In this document: positions 1 through 9,131 of the stretch, piece after piece | Position numbering within the stretch: position 1 is the stretch's first letter | Layout: each line of letters starts with the position of its first letter | From: an uncultured Sphingomonas sp. | GTDB lineage: Bacteria; Pseudomonadota; Alphaproteobacteria; Sphingomonadales; Sphingomonadaceae | Direction: 5' to 3' | NCBI RefSeq assembly: GCF_946478955.1 | Contig: NZ_CAMLDL010000006.1 | Span: 62,001 to 126,000, forward strand | DNA length: 64,000 bases | The notes under the pieces: model-generated | Seen by the model: the letters and a program-made list of their open reading frames with translations, nothing else | What the model was told of the DNA's origin: nothing | Database searches by the model: none | Made by a program: the position numbers and the translations under genes

Positions 1-2
1 TG

Positions 3-266
3 TCGGGCACCTCGGCGCGCCTCTCAGAGATTGACGAACTCATCGCCGCCAATCTGGCCGATGGATGGACCCTGCCCCGCCTCGACAAGCCTATGAAGGC
101 GATCCTGCGGGTTGGCGGTTATGAATTGCTGGCGCGGCGCGACGTGCCGCTGGCCACCGTCATCAGCGAATATGTTGACGTTGCCGACGCCTTTTACGAC
201 AAGCGCGAAAAGGGATTCGTCAACGGACTTCTCGACAGCATTGGCAAGGCGGCCCGCGCAGAATAA
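3..266 (+). CDS. nusB: Transcription antitermination factor NusB (3' part)
   Basis: The open frame enters from outside the window and ends at the TAA at 264-266, giving the last 87 residues. It reads as the C-terminal helical half of NusB: the LPRLDKPMKAILRVGGYEL helix, then the PLATVISEYVDVADAF segment and the FVNGLLDSI helix that closes the family fold. NusB binds boxA RNA together with NusE (ribosomal protein S10) and supports rRNA transcription antitermination. The start is not visible. It converges on the esterase gene with only 6 nt between the stop codons. Confidence 0.93.
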   Translation, partial: SGTSARLSEIDELIAANLADGWTLPRLDKPMKAILRVGGYELLARRDVPLATVISEYVDVADAFYDKREKGFVNGLLDSIGKAARAE

Positions 267-272
267 GCCCGT

Positions 273-1235
273 CTAAGGGTCGCGGCGGTCCAGAAAGGCC
301 AGCGGGATGTCTACCCGCTGCGACCATGCCGTTTCGTTATGCTCGGCGCCCGCAAAGGTGCGAAATTCAAACGCCGGCTCGCGCGTCCATCCCATGCGAT
401 TGAGGGCCGGGATCAACGCGTCAGTATAAGGGGCATAGCTTCCGTCGTTCGTGCCGGTGCCATGATCGATATAAAGATGGTTGATCGCGGGGCGCATCTT
501 CGATGTTGCGAGATATCGGGCGAAAACGTCGGCCGCCTGCCGCGCCCACATCGCATGATCAGCGCCCGGTTCTGACGAACTCGCCAATGCAACATGCATC
601 GACACGCAGGCCGCCTGTCCGAATATTTTTGGATATTCGGCCATTGCATAAAATGCCATGAGACCGCCCATCGATGATCCCATCACCGCTGTGTCGTCGC
701 GGCCTGGCAGGGTCCGGAAGACCCGGTCGACGCGAGGTTTCACCCGGTCCACCAGAAATTTAAGATAGTCGTCCGATGCAAATGGCCCTTTTGGGTCGCC
801 GCTGTCCAGCATTTCAACACGACGGCGGAATTCGCCGCTCATCAGCGGCAGGAATTTTGCCGGAAACAGCGCATGATATCGCGCTTTGGGACTTTGAACG
901 CCGACGACGATCCAGTCGCGCAGATCGTTCTGGGCGACCATTCGCGGAATCGCTTCATCCATCCCCCACTCCTGATTGAAGTTGGTAAGCGCCCTGTCGA
1001 ACAGATTTTGCCCGTCGTGCATGTAGAGAACAGGGTAGCGTTTGCCCTTGACCGTGCCGTAGCCCGGCGGGGTCCACACCCACACCGTCATCTTGCCCGC
1101 CGCGCCGCCGTCCATGTCCGGCCATGCGACGACCTTTCCCGCGCTGACCGCCGGCATCATGTGCGAGGCGTCGGTCGCCATTGTTGTTGTTGGAATGCCT
1201 AACGCGAGCAACGTAGCGGTCATGAGGGCTTTCAT
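273..1235 (-). CDS. Secreted alpha/beta-hydrolase esterase (putative esterase, PF00756-like)
   Basis: 320 aa with an N-terminal signal peptide (about residues 1-20, ending TTTMA). The HDGQNLFD motif near residue 73 and the nucleophile elbow GSSMGG near 186-191 are typical of the esterase D / enterochelin-esterase family; AEHNETAW near the C-terminus would supply the catalytic His. The substrate cannot be told from sequence; sugar-ester or siderophore-ester cleavage in the periplasm are family possibilities. The ATG at 1235 has a GAGG ribosome site about 8 nt upstream. It is divergent from thiL, with 61 nt between the two starts holding both promoters. Confidence 0.82.
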   Translation of the reverse strand: MKALMTATLLALGIPTTTMATDASHMMPAVSAGKVVAWPDMDGGAAGKMTVWVWTPPGYGTVKGKRYPVLYMHDGQNLFDRALTNFNQEWGMDEAIPRMVAQNDLRDWIVVGVQSPKARYHALFPAKFLPLMSGEFRRRVEMLDSGDPKGPFASDDYLKFLVDRVKPRVDRVFRTLPGRDDTAVMGSSMGGLMAFYAMAEYPKIFGQAACVSMHVALASSSEPGADHAMWARQAADVFARYLATSKMRPAINHLYIDHGTGTNDGSYAPYTDALIPALNRMGWTREPAFEFRTFAGAEHNETAWSQRVDIPLAFLDRRDP

Positions 1236-1296
1236 CGGCAGTGCCTCTTTGGTCTATAGTACCGCCCATGTTCACCAGCACCACTGCCCAATAGCA

Positions 1297-2235
1297 ATGA
1301 GCAATACCGAACTGGCCTTCATCGAACGCCTCCGCCGGATTGCCAACGACCCCGCCGCACGCGGCCTGAACGACGATGTGGCGGTGCTTGGCGACCTGGT
1401 GCTGACGCAGGACAGCATAGCAGAGGGCGTGCATTTCCTGCCCGATGACCCGCCGTCGTCGGTGGGGTGGAAGCTGGTCGCGGTCAATCTCAGCGATCTT
1501 GCGGCAAAGGGTGCCGCCCCCGTTGGCGCGCTGATGAGTGCGACCATCGGTGACAAGGAATGGGACGACGCGTTCCTGCTTGGCATATCGGCGGCATGCG
1601 AAACCTATGGCCTGGCGTTGCTCGGCGGAGATACGATCGCGCTACCCGACGGTGCGCCGCGCGTGTTCAGCCTGACCGCCATCGGCCGGACCGACCTTCC
1701 GATTCCGTCACGCGCGGGCGGGACGCCCGGTGATCGGCTTTGGATCATTGGAACGCTGGGCGACGCGGCGGCGGGTCTGGCGGCATTGACCAACGATCAG
1801 GAAGCGGAGGGCCCAATGGTCGAGGCCTATCGCCGCCCGATCCCTCAATTGGTCGCGGGCCGCGCGCTGGCGCCATATGCCCGCGCGATGATGGACGTTT
1901 CCGACGGACTGTTGATGGACCTTGGGCGGATGATACGGGCCAGTGACTGCGGCGCATCCATCGACCTCGAGGCGCTCCCCCTGTCCCGCGCGTTCATCGC
2001 CAATCATGGCGAGGACCGCGAGGCGCGGTTGTTTGCCGCGACCGGCGGCGACGATTATGCGCTGCTGTGCGCCTTTCCGCCGGATTTCGACCCGACAGTA
2101 AGAGTTTCTTTACCTTCCGGGACGATCCTTGTTCCCATCGGAACCCTGACGGACGGTAGCCAGCTGAAACTGGTTGATCGGTCAGGATCGGTGCCGATGC
2201 CGGAGCATTTGGGATATGAACATCGCTACCCTTAG
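1297..2235 (+). CDS. thiL: Thiamine-monophosphate kinase
   Basis: 312 aa from the ATG at 1297. The frame is open further upstream to 1093 but that stretch lies in the esterase gene and promoter region. ThiL uses ATP to phosphorylate thiamine monophosphate to the active cofactor thiamine diphosphate. Visible family marks are the LNDDVAVL motif (about residues 24-31), the DSIAEGVHF segment, NLSDLAAKGA, a GGDT motif and the late TGGDDYALL segment typical of PurM/ThiL-fold kinases. In many proteobacteria thiL follows nusB; here the esterase gene is inserted between them in the opposite direction. No TPP riboswitch-like leader was recognised. Confidence 0.93.
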   Translation: MSNTELAFIERLRRIANDPAARGLNDDVAVLGDLVLTQDSIAEGVHFLPDDPPSSVGWKLVAVNLSDLAAKGAAPVGALMSATIGDKEWDDAFLLGISAACETYGLALLGGDTIALPDGAPRVFSLTAIGRTDLPIPSRAGGTPGDRLWIIGTLGDAAAGLAALTNDQEAEGPMVEAYRRPIPQLVAGRALAPYARAMMDVSDGLLMDLGRMIRASDCGASIDLEALPLSRAFIANHGEDREARLFAATGGDDYALLCAFPPDFDPTVRVSLPSGTILVPIGTLTDGSQLKLVDRSGSVPMPEHLGYEHRYP

Positions 2236-2305
2236 CGCCCGTCAGTGGGTTATTGCGTTGCTGGGCCTCGTGTCGGGCATGACGACGGCGCTTCTCGTCC
2301 GCTAA
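2216..2305 (+). CDS. Candidate 29-aa membrane microprotein overlapping the thiL 3' end
   Basis: A short frame ATG 2216 to TAA 2303-2305 overlaps the last 20 nt of thiL in another frame. It encodes 29 residues with a hydrophobic core (WVIALLGLVSGMTTALL) and a terminal Arg, compatible with a single short membrane helix. A GGAG sits 10 nt before the ATG. I recognise no family. The coupling to thiL and the hydrophobic pattern are the only support; chance cannot be excluded at this length. Confidence 0.35.
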   Translation: MNIATLSARQWVIALLGLVSGMTTALLVR

Positions 2306-2441
2306 AGGCGGCCACTGATGCGACGGCTGATGCAGCGGGTTGCCACCGGCCAAAAGCCCGTTACACCTTCCAATCGCACTTAATCGCCGTGACCGGTAAA
2401 GACCGGCGCGCCTTTCAGGGTCGAATGGGGGAAACCACCAG

Positions 2442-4622
2442 ATGAATGCCGTAACTATTGCGATTGCCTGCGGCCTCGTAGCGCTGCTCTATGGCATCTT
2501 GACTAGCCAGCAGGTGCTCCGCGCCTCCGCCGGCAACCAGCGTATGCAGGAAGTGGCCGGCGCCATTCAGGAAGGCGCCTCCGCCTACCTGCGACGCCAA
2601 TATACCACCATTGCTATTGTCGGCGTCATCGTGGCGTTGATCGTTTTTTACTTCCTGGGGCCAGTTTCGGCCGCTGGCTTCGTCCTCGGCGCGCTCCTGT
2701 CGGGTGCGACGGGCTTCGTCGGCATGAACATTTCGGTTCGTGCCAATGTCCGCACCGCCGAAGCCGCGAGCCAGGGGTTGCAGCAGGGCCTGACCATGGC
2801 GTTCCGCGCCGGTGCCGTGACCGGCATGCTGGTAGCTGGCCTGGCGTTGCTAGCGATTGCGGTCTTCTTCTGGTACCTCACCGGACCGGCAGGCCACGCA
2901 CCGACCGACCGCATCGTCATTGACGGCCTGGTCGCTCTGGCGTTCGGGGCCTCGCTCATTTCTATCTTCGCGCGTTTGGGCGGCGGTATTTTCACCAAGG
3001 CTGCGGACGTTGGCGCCGATCTGGTCGGCAAGGTTGAAGCGGGCATTCCCGAAGACGATCCCCGCAACCCCGCCGTTATCGCCGATAACGTCGGCGACAA
3101 TGTCGGTGACTGTGCCGGCATGGCCGCCGACCTGTTTGAAACCTATGTCGTCACCGTTGGTGCGACAATGGTTCTGACCGCGCTGCTGCTGAAGGGCATC
3201 AGCGTCCTTGCCGCAGGTCCGCTGATGAGCCTGCCGCTGCTCATTGGCGGCGTGTGCATCATCACCTCGATCATCGGCACCTATTTCGTCCGTCTGGGCA
3301 AGTCGACCAATGTGATGGGTGCGATGTACAAGGGCTTCCTTGCGTCTGCCCTGCTGTCGGTTCCGGCCATCTACCTCGCAATCAACTATGTCTTCCGCGG
3401 GCACATGGACCTTCCGATCAATGGCGATGCCTTTGCCGCCGTGTTTGCGGTGACAGACGGCGCGCAGGTCATTGGCGCCGAACGCGTCATCGGCGTGGTT
3501 GGCGGCTTTACCGGCATGGATCTATTCTATTGCTCGATGCTGGGCCTCGTCATCACCGGCCTCATCATCTGGATCACCGAATATTACACCGGTACCAATT
3601 ATCGCCCGGTAAAATCGATCGCAAAGGCGTCGGAAACCGGCCACGGCACCAATGTCATCCAGGGGCTCGCCGTTTCGCTTGAATCCACCGCTTTGCCGAC
3701 GCTGGTGATCGTGTCGGGCATCATCATCGCTTACCTGACCGCTGGCCTGATCGGCATTGCCTATGCCGCGACGTCGATGCTTGCGCTGGCGGGCATGGTT
3801 GTGGCGCTCGATGCCTATGGTCCCGTCACTGACAATGCCGGCGGCATCGCCGAAATGGCCGGGCTGGACGAAAGCGTCCGCAACAAGACGGACGCGCTGG
3901 ACGCGGTTGGCAACACCACGAAGGCCGTGACCAAGGGCTATGCCATCGGTTCGGCGGGTCTTGCCGCGCTGGTCCTGTTCGCCGCTTACACCACCGACCT
4001 TCGCGAATTCTTCCCTGGGCTGAACGTCGATTTCAGCCTTGAGAATCCGTACGTGATCGTCGGCTTGCTCCTCGGCGCGCTGCTTCCATACCTGTTCGGT
4101 GCGCTTGGTATGACGGCCGTCGGCCGGGCAGCCGGTGACGTGGTGAAGGACGTGCGTGAACAGTTCCGCGACAATCCGGGCATCATGGACGGGTCATCGC
4201 GCCCCAATTATGCGCGCACGGTCGACCTGGTAACCCGGGCCGCAATCAAGGAAATGATCATCCCGTCACTGCTTCCGGTGCTTGCTCCGATCCTGGTCTA
4301 TTTCGTGATCAGCTGGATCGCCGGTCCGGCGCAGGGATTTGCGGCACTCGGCGCACTACTGCTCGGCGTGATCGTCGGCGGGCTGTTCGTCGCCATTTCG
4401 ATGACGTCGGGCGGCGGTGCCTGGGACAACGCCAAGAAATATGTCGAGGACGGCCACCATGGCGGCAAGGGCAGCGAAGCCCATAAGGCTGCCGTCACTG
4501 GTGACACCGTTGGCGACCCGTACAAGGATACGGCGGGCCCAGCGGTGAACCCGATGATCAAGATTACCAACATCGTCGCGCTGCTGTTGCTGGCGGCGCT
4601 GGCGGGACATGCCGCGATGTAA
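2442..4622 (+). CDS. hppA: Proton-translocating inorganic pyrophosphatase, K+-independent type
   Basis: 726 aa integral membrane protein with about 16 hydrophobic segments. Membrane pyrophosphatases couple hydrolysis of cytosolic PPi to ion pumping. The catalytic signature with paired Asp motifs is present ([21 protein letters not shown] spans 3088-3150), and the C-terminal [15 protein letters not shown] motif is intact. In the diagnostic [10 protein letters not shown] stretch the residue after TT is Lys (about 494) with Thr three residues later (about 497); this combination is the published mark of K+-independent H+-PPases, whereas K+-dependent ones carry Ala at the first position. The leader 2306-2441 shows no recognised element. 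A strong terminator follows. Confidence 0.95.
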   Translation: MNAVTIAIACGLVALLYGILTSQQVLRASAGNQRMQEVAGAIQEGASAYLRRQYTTIAIVGVIVALIVFYFLGPVSAAGFVLGALLSGATGFVGMNISVRANVRTAEAASQGLQQGLTMAFRAGAVTGMLVAGLALLAIAVFFWYLTGPAGHAPTDRIVIDGLVALAFGASLISIFARLGGGIFTKAADVGADLVGKVEAGIPEDDPRNPAVIADNVGDNVGDCAGMAADLFETYVVTVGATMVLTALLLKGISVLAAGPLMSLPLLIGGVCIITSIIGTYFVRLGKSTNVMGAMYKGFLASALLSVPAIYLAINYVFRGHMDLPINGDAFAAVFAVTDGAQVIGAERVIGVVGGFTGMDLFYCSMLGLVITGLIIWITEYYTGTNYRPVKSIAKASETGHGTNVIQGLAVSLESTALPTLVIVSGIIIAYLTAGLIGIAYAATSMLALAGMVVALDAYGPVTDNAGGIAEMAGLDESVRNKTDALDAVGNTTKAVTKGYAIGSAGLAALVLFAAYTTDLREFFPGLNVDFSLENPYVIVGLLLGALLPYLFGALGMTAVGRAAGDVVKDVREQFRDNPGIMDGSSRPNYARTVDLVTRAAIKEMIIPSLLPVLAPILVYFVISWIAGPAQGFAALGALLLGVIVGGLFVAISMTSGGGAWDNAKKYVEDGHHGGKGSEAHKAAVTGDTVGDPYKDTAGPAVNPMIKITNIVALLLLAALAGHAAM

Positions 4623-4646
4623 ATCGCCGCAAAATGAGTCTATTGG

Positions 4647-4686
4647 CCCCCGTCGGACGTTGAGTTCGGCGGGGGTTATTTTTTAC
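4647..4686 (+). terminator. Rho-independent terminator of hppA
   Basis: An 11-bp stem (two G-U pairs) from 4647-4657 pairs with 4665-4675 around a 7-nt loop, followed by a T-rich tract TTATTTTTTA. It lies 25 nt after the hppA stop and before qor. Confidence 0.85.
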
Positions 4687-4699
4687 GAAAGCTGCGCTG

Positions 4700-5680
4700 A
4701 TGAAAACCCACGCCATTGTTGTTGAACAACCGGGCGGACCGGAGGCGTTGTTGTGGCGCGAGGTGGAGGTTGGCGAGCCGGGCCCGGGGCAGGTGCGATT
4801 GGCCCAGAAAGCGGTCGGTCTGAACTTCATCGACATCTATCACCGCACCGGGTTCTACCCTCAGCCGCTGCCGTTCATTCCCGGATCGGAAGGCGCAGGC
4901 GTGGTCGATGCCGTCGGCCCCGATGTCACTGATTTCAAAATCGGTGACCGCGTCGCCTATGCCGGTGTCATCGGCGCCTATACCGAACAGCGACTGATCG
5001 ACGCGGCGAAGCTGGTCCGTCTGCCCGGCGACATCGGGTTCGACACTGCCGCCGCCATGATGCTGAAGGGCATGACCGCGGACATGCTGCTCAATCGGGT
5101 GCGGGAGACGAAGGCGGGTGATATTATCCTGGTCCATGCGGCGGCTGGTGGAGTCGGCCTGATCCTCTGCCAATGGGCATCGGCAATGGGCGCGACGGTC
5201 ATCGGTACCGTATCGACCGAGGCAAAGGCGGAACTGGCAGCGGCCAATGGCTGCGATTATCCGCTACTGAGCGGCTTTCAGGATTTCGTTGTCGAGGTCG
5301 ACCGCATCACCGAGGGCCGAAAGCTTCCGGTGGTCTATGACTCGGTTGGCAAGGATACGTTCCTGCGCTCGCTCGATTGCCTCCGTCCGCGTGGATTGAT
5401 GATCAGCTTTGGCCAATCATCGGGCCCGATTGACCCGTTTGTGCCGGGCATATTGGCGCAGAAAGGATCGCTGTACCTGACCCGCCCGACCATGATGACC
5501 TACACGTCGACGCCGAAAGAACTGGTGCAATCGGCCAGCGCGTTGTTCAACGCGGTTGAAAGCGGGAAGGTGACAATCGACATCGGCCAACGCTTTCCAC
5601 TCGCCGACGCCGCCAACGCTCACCGGGCGCTGGAATCGCGCGGAACCGTGGGGTCGACGGTGCTGACCATCGCCGACTAA
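4700..5680 (+). CDS. qor: NADPH:quinone oxidoreductase (zeta-crystallin-like)
   Basis: 326 aa, the usual length of the QOR branch of the medium-chain dehydrogenase/reductase superfamily. The N-terminal GroES-like part contains GLNFIDIYHRTGFYP and PGSEGAGVV; the Rossmann part has the HAAAGGVG nucleotide motif near residue 148 and a late FGQSSGP segment. The zinc-binding Cys cluster of alcohol dehydrogenases is absent, as expected for quinone reductases. It would reduce quinones with NADPH in the cytosol. It starts 14 nt after the hppA terminator T-tract, so its promoter probably overlaps the terminator or it depends on read-through. Confidence 0.9.
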   Translation: MKTHAIVVEQPGGPEALLWREVEVGEPGPGQVRLAQKAVGLNFIDIYHRTGFYPQPLPFIPGSEGAGVVDAVGPDVTDFKIGDRVAYAGVIGAYTEQRLIDAAKLVRLPGDIGFDTAAAMMLKGMTADMLLNRVRETKAGDIILVHAAAGGVGLILCQWASAMGATVIGTVSTEAKAELAAANGCDYPLLSGFQDFVVEVDRITEGRKLPVVYDSVGKDTFLRSLDCLRPRGLMISFGQSSGPIDPFVPGILAQKGSLYLTRPTMMTYTSTPKELVQSASALFNAVESGKVTIDIGQRFPLADAANAHRALESRGTVGSTVLTIAD

Positions 5681-5752
5681 GCGGGTCCCTTCCCTTTCCG
5701 GCGCTTGCCCGCTAAAGGGCGGCGACCAATTTCAAAGACACGAAGGACCCGA

Positions 5753-6004
5753 ATGGCCAAGGAAGAACTTCTCGAGATGCGCGGACGGGTGGTCGAACTG
5801 CTGCCCAATGCGATGTTCCGCGTCGAGCTGGAGAACGGCCACGAAATCCTCGGCCACACGGCCGGCAAGATGCGTAAGAACCGCATCCGTGTTCTCACCG
5901 GCGACGAAGTGCTGGTCGAGTTGACGCCCTATGACCTCACCAAGGGTCGCATCACCTATCGCTTTATGCCGGGCCGTGGTGGTCCTGGGCCCGCCGCCGC
6001 CTGA
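5753..6004 (+). CDS. infA: Translation initiation factor IF-1
   Basis: 83 aa from the ATG at 5753; an in-frame extension to 5705 has no support. The S1/OB-fold sequence is complete, with [28 protein letters not shown] and the terminal ITYRF. IF-1 occupies the ribosomal A site during initiation. Compared with the usual 72 residues it carries an extra Gly/Pro/Ala tail (GGPGPAAA). The stop overlaps the maf ATG by 1 nt, giving the start of an infA-maf-RNase-yacG series. Confidence 0.95.
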   Translation: MAKEELLEMRGRVVELLPNAMFRVELENGHEILGHTAGKMRKNRIRVLTGDEVLVELTPYDLTKGRITYRFMPGRGGPGPAAA

Positions 6005-6576
6005 TGAAGCTGATCCTGGCGTCGGCCAGTCCGCGCCGGATGGACCTTCTCGCCCGCATCGGCGTGACGCCGGACGCGGTGGACCCCGCCAATATCGATG
6101 AAAGCGTGCCGAGGGGCGAGCTGCCGAAAGCTCACGCCCTGCGGCTGGCGGAAGAGAAGGCGCAGGCGACGGCCGAGCGTCATCCCGGAGATCTGGTCCT
6201 GGCCGCCGACACCGTGGTCGCGGTGGGGCGCCGCATTCTGCCCAAGGTCGAAGATGAAACGACGCTGCGCCAATGCATGGCGTTGCTATCCGGCCGCCGC
6301 CATCGCGTGCTGACCGGCGTCGCGCTCATTCTACCCGACGGGACAATGCGCAGCAAAACTGTCGAAACAACCATTACTATAAAGCGGCTTAGTGACGAGG
6401 AAATCGACTATTACGCGGGTCATGGCGAATGGCGCGGCAAAGCCGGCGGCTACGCCCTGCAGGGCTATGGCGAGGTTTATGTGCGCCACATCGCGGGCAG
6501 CTATTCCAACGTCGTCGGCCTGCCACTGGCCGAAACGCGGCACCTGCTGAAAAGCGCAGGCTACGACCTTGCCTGA
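6004..6576 (+). CDS. maf: Maf-family nucleoside triphosphate pyrophosphatase
   Basis: 190 aa. The N-terminal LASASPRRMDLL motif, the DTVVA motif with its catalytic Asp (LAADTVVAVG) and the GKAGGYALQGYG segment are all family hallmarks. Maf proteins hydrolyse non-canonical or modified nucleotides (dTTP/UTP or m7GTP subtypes) and are linked to septum arrest when overproduced. The subtype cannot be assigned safely. Its ATG overlaps the infA stop and its TGA overlaps the TTG start of the RNase gene, so translation is probably coupled. Confidence 0.92.
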   Translation: MKLILASASPRRMDLLARIGVTPDAVDPANIDESVPRGELPKAHALRLAEEKAQATAERHPGDLVLAADTVVAVGRRILPKVEDETTLRQCMALLSGRRHRVLTGVALILPDGTMRSKTVETTITIKRLSDEEIDYYAGHGEWRGKAGGYALQGYGEVYVRHIAGSYSNVVGLPLAETRHLLKSAGYDLA

Positions 6577-7480
6577 GTGGATCATCGAAGACGGCATCGG
6601 CGAGACGCGGGCGGCGCTGGTCGAAAATGACCAGATCGTTGAAGCGCGGGTCCGGCGAGAAGGCGTGACGCCCGCCGGAACCGTGGTTGATGCCAAATTG
6701 GTTGCAATCGCCCCGCGCGTGATGGTGGAAGCGGACGGCGAGCAATTCCTGCTTCCGCGCGGCGCATCCGGTGTGTCGGAAGGGCGCGGGTTGCGAATTG
6801 AAGTGACGCGCGAAGCATTGGGCGGTGCAGAGCCGTGGAAGCGCGGACTGGCACGGATGACCGACGAAGCGCCACGTGCTGCGCCGCCGTTGGCAGAGGG
6901 CCAGCCCGGCCGAATTGGCGGCTGGAATGACCTTTTAGACGAAGCGCGCACCGGCATCGTCCGGTTCGACGGCGGCGAGCTTCGCATTGAACCAACCGCG
7001 GCCATGACGATGATCGACATCGACGGCTGGCTGGTACCGGACAAGCTATCGCAAATGGGTGCCTGGGCGGCGGCCCGGGCAATCCGTCGCCTCGACCTTG
7101 GCGGACCGACCGGAATCGATTTCCCCACGCTCCGTGACAAGGCTGCGCGGACGCAGGCCGATTCGATTCTTCGCGACTATCTCGAGGCGCCGTTCGAAAA
7201 AACGGCGATCAACGGCTTCGGCTTTGCGCAGGTGGTACGGCCACGCACGCGTGCCAGTCTTGTTGATCTGGCTACTGACCGCGCTGCCTTCGAAGCGCGC
7301 GCGTTGCTGCGTCGGCTTGGCGGTGAAGTTGGCGCACGATCGATCGTTGCAAACCCCGCCGTGATTCGCGTCCTGAACGCGAATCCGGACTGGGTTGACC
7401 GGCTCGCTCGCCAGATTGGCGGGACGGTAGCCTTGCGAAGCGAGCCCGCGCTCGCCATGTCAGGCGGGTATGCCGAGTAA
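6569..7480 (+). CDS. Compact RNase E/G-family endoribonuclease
   Basis: 303 aa starting at a TTG that overlaps the maf stop. It resembles the catalytic core of RNase E/G but is much shorter than RNase G (about 490 aa). The two Asp motifs that bind the catalytic Mg2+ appear kept: TMIDIDG (Asp about 150, corresponding to E. coli RNase E Asp303) and GIDF (Asp about 184, corresponding to Asp346). I do not see a full S1 domain or the CPxC zinc-link that joins RNase E/G protomers. Likely RNA processing, perhaps rRNA or tRNA 5' ends; activity is inferred. The gene end overlaps yacG by 11 nt. Confidence 0.8.
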   Translation: MPEWIIEDGIGETRAALVENDQIVEARVRREGVTPAGTVVDAKLVAIAPRVMVEADGEQFLLPRGASGVSEGRGLRIEVTREALGGAEPWKRGLARMTDEAPRAAPPLAEGQPGRIGGWNDLLDEARTGIVRFDGGELRIEPTAAMTMIDIDGWLVPDKLSQMGAWAAARAIRRLDLGGPTGIDFPTLRDKAARTQADSILRDYLEAPFEKTAINGFGFAQVVRPRTRASLVDLATDRAAFEARALLRRLGGEVGARSIVANPAVIRVLNANPDWVDRLARQIGGTVALRSEPALAMSGGYAE

Positions 7481-7649
7481 ATCCAAAAAATGCCCCGTCT
7501 GCGACAAGCCGGAAGCGCCAGCCTTTGCGCCATTCTGTAGTCGCGGCTGCAAAGACCGCGATCTTCTGCAATGGTTGGGCGACGGCTATCGCATCCCCGG
7601 CCCTTCCGCAGATCCGCAGGGGCTGGACAGCGGCGAAAGCGACCGCTAG
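7470..7649 (+). CDS. yacG: YacG zinc-finger protein (DNA gyrase inhibitor family)
   Basis: 59 aa. Four cysteines form the family zinc site: CPVC (residues 8-11), then FCSRGC (Cys23 and Cys27), followed by the KDRDLLQWL helix and the YRIPG segment conserved in YacG. E. coli YacG binds the GyrB C-terminal region and inhibits gyrase. The ATG lies inside the end of the RNase gene (11-nt overlap), and tRNA-Phe follows 44 nt after the stop. Confidence 0.9.
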   Translation: MPSKSKKCPVCDKPEAPAFAPFCSRGCKDRDLLQWLGDGYRIPGPSADPQGLDSGESDR

Positions 7650-7693
7650 ACGGCCCATCGCTTCGGGGGTGTCCTGCCCCATATGACAAGCGC

Positions 7694-7769
7694 GCCTGGG
7701 TAGCTCAGTTGGTAGAGCATGCGACTGAAAATCGCAGTGTCGGCGGTTCGATCCCGTCCCCAGGCACCA
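7694..7769 (+). tRNA. tRNA-Phe (GAA)
   Basis: Full cloverleaf: acceptor stem GCCTGGG/CCCAGGC, D stem GCTC/GAGC, anticodon stem TGCGA/TCGCA with loop CTGAAAA, anticodon GAA at 7727-7729, T loop GTTCGATCC, discriminator A and an encoded CCA at 7767-7769. 76 nt, no intron. Confidence 0.97.
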
Positions 7770-7812
7770 TCTTTGCCCACAGTCAGTCCGGGGGACTGAC
7801 GAGGACAAAGAT
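7769..7812 (+). other. Nested hairpin directly after tRNA-Phe
   Basis: Outer arms ATCTTTG (7769-7775) and CAAAGAT (7806-7812) pair perfectly, enclosing an 8-bp inner stem GTCAGTCC (7782-7789) / GGACTGAC (7793-7800) with a GGG loop. There is no T-tract after it, so it looks like a 3' trailer structure for processing or transcript protection rather than a classic terminator. Confidence 0.55.
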
Positions 7813-7870
7813 CAAATGCGCGAAGTTCCCACCCTCGACGCCCACCACCTGACCCGCTAGCAGGGCCGCG

Positions 7871-9073
7871 ATGCCCGTTCCGGTCGAATATCTCCTGTTT
7901 GCGGCGATGCTGGCCGGTGTCGCCATCTTTCACCGACAGGCCCTGTGGGTTGCGCTGGGCGGCCTTGCAGCAATCCTGATCTACGAAGGCCTGTTCAGCG
8001 CCTTCCCCACCGGTGAGGGCCTGGCCGCTCTTGGGCAACACGCCGCTCATGAATGGGTCACTATTGCGAATCTGATGCTTCTGCTGACCGGATTTGCGCT
8101 GCTCTCCAATCAGTTTGAACTGAGCAATATTTCCGACCATCTGCCCGACCATCTGCCCGACAATTGGACGGGCGGCCTTGTGCTGCTCGCCATCGTGCTG
8201 CTGCTGTCCGCCTTCCTGGACAATATTGCGGCGGCCGTCCTTGGCGGTGTGATGGCAAATCATGTCTATAAGGGGCGGGTCAGTATCGCCTTCCTCGCCG
8301 CGATTGTCGCGGCCGCCAATGCGGGCGGTACGGGAAGCGTCATTGGGGATACAACCACGACATTGATGTGGCTGCATGGCGTACCGCCTGGCGAAGTCCT
8401 GCCTGCCTACGTCGCGGCCGTTCCTGCCTTCCTGATCTTTGCGCCAATGGGCGCCTGGGCCCAACAAAAATATCAACCGATCCTGATCCATGATGAACCA
8501 GGCCACCCGTTGGAGTGGCGGCGAATCTGGATTGTTGCGGCGATCCTCGTCACCGCTGTTTCGGCCAATGTTCTGGCCAACCTGATGAGCCATGGCGACG
8601 AAACATTTCCGTGGCTGGGACTCGCGCTATGGGCAGCGATCCTTGCAACCAGCCTCATTGCCCGGCCTAATTGGGGCGTGGTCGGACCGGCGACCAAGGG
8701 CGCCATTTTCCTTTGCGCGCTGGTCGCGGCCGCATCCCTGATGCCATTGAACGAACTGCCCGACCCATCGCCGCGGTCGACATTCACTCTGGGCGTTTTA
8801 TCTGCGGTCTTTGACAATATCCCGCTGACGGCGCTTGCATTGCGCCAGACCGGGGGCGACCTCGCACTTCTGGCCTATGCCGTCGGTTTTGGCGGATCGA
8901 TGATATGGTTTGGCTCATCAGCCGGTGTCGCCATTACCAACCATTATCCTGAAGCCCGATCGCTGTGGCGGTGGCTGAAAGATGCCTGGTTCATTCCAGT
9001 CGCTTACGTCATCGGTTTCGTGGTGATGCTCACGGCGCTCGGTTGGCAGCCGAGTGATTATGTCCCCGGATAA
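7871..9073 (+). CDS. ArsB/NhaD-type ion transporter (putative Na+/H+ antiporter)
   Basis: 400 aa with about ten hydrophobic segments. The conserved half-repeat motifs of the ion-transporter superfamily that includes NhaD, ArsB and CitT are visible: AFLDNIAAAVLGG near residue 117, the GGTGSVIGDTTTTLMW segment near 155, a second FDNIPLTALALR near 315 and FGGSMIWFGSSAGVA near 337. The NhaA gene directly follows, which argues for sodium/proton exchange rather than citrate or arsenite transport; this is inference. A 59-nt gap separates it from the NhaA ATG. Confidence 0.75.
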   Translation: MPVPVEYLLFAAMLAGVAIFHRQALWVALGGLAAILIYEGLFSAFPTGEGLAALGQHAAHEWVTIANLMLLLTGFALLSNQFELSNISDHLPDHLPDNWTGGLVLLAIVLLLSAFLDNIAAAVLGGVMANHVYKGRVSIAFLAAIVAAANAGGTGSVIGDTTTTLMWLHGVPPGEVLPAYVAAVPAFLIFAPMGAWAQQKYQPILIHDEPGHPLEWRRIWIVAAILVTAVSANVLANLMSHGDETFPWLGLALWAAILATSLIARPNWGVVGPATKGAIFLCALVAAASLMPLNELPDPSPRSTFTLGVLSAVFDNIPLTALALRQTGGDLALLAYAVGFGGSMIWFGSSAGVAITNHYPEARSLWRWLKDAWFIPVAYVIGFVVMLTALGWQPSDYVPG

Positions 9074-9131
9074 GGGCCGAAATCCGCCGTTTAGGGTCGA
9101 CGCGGTCCCCCTTGTACCCTACCCTCCGGCA

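Noticed and set aside
1236..1296. Possible TPP riboswitch before thiL
   Set aside because: The gap is only 61 nt and shows none of the conserved CUGAGA-type THI-box sequence; too short for the element.
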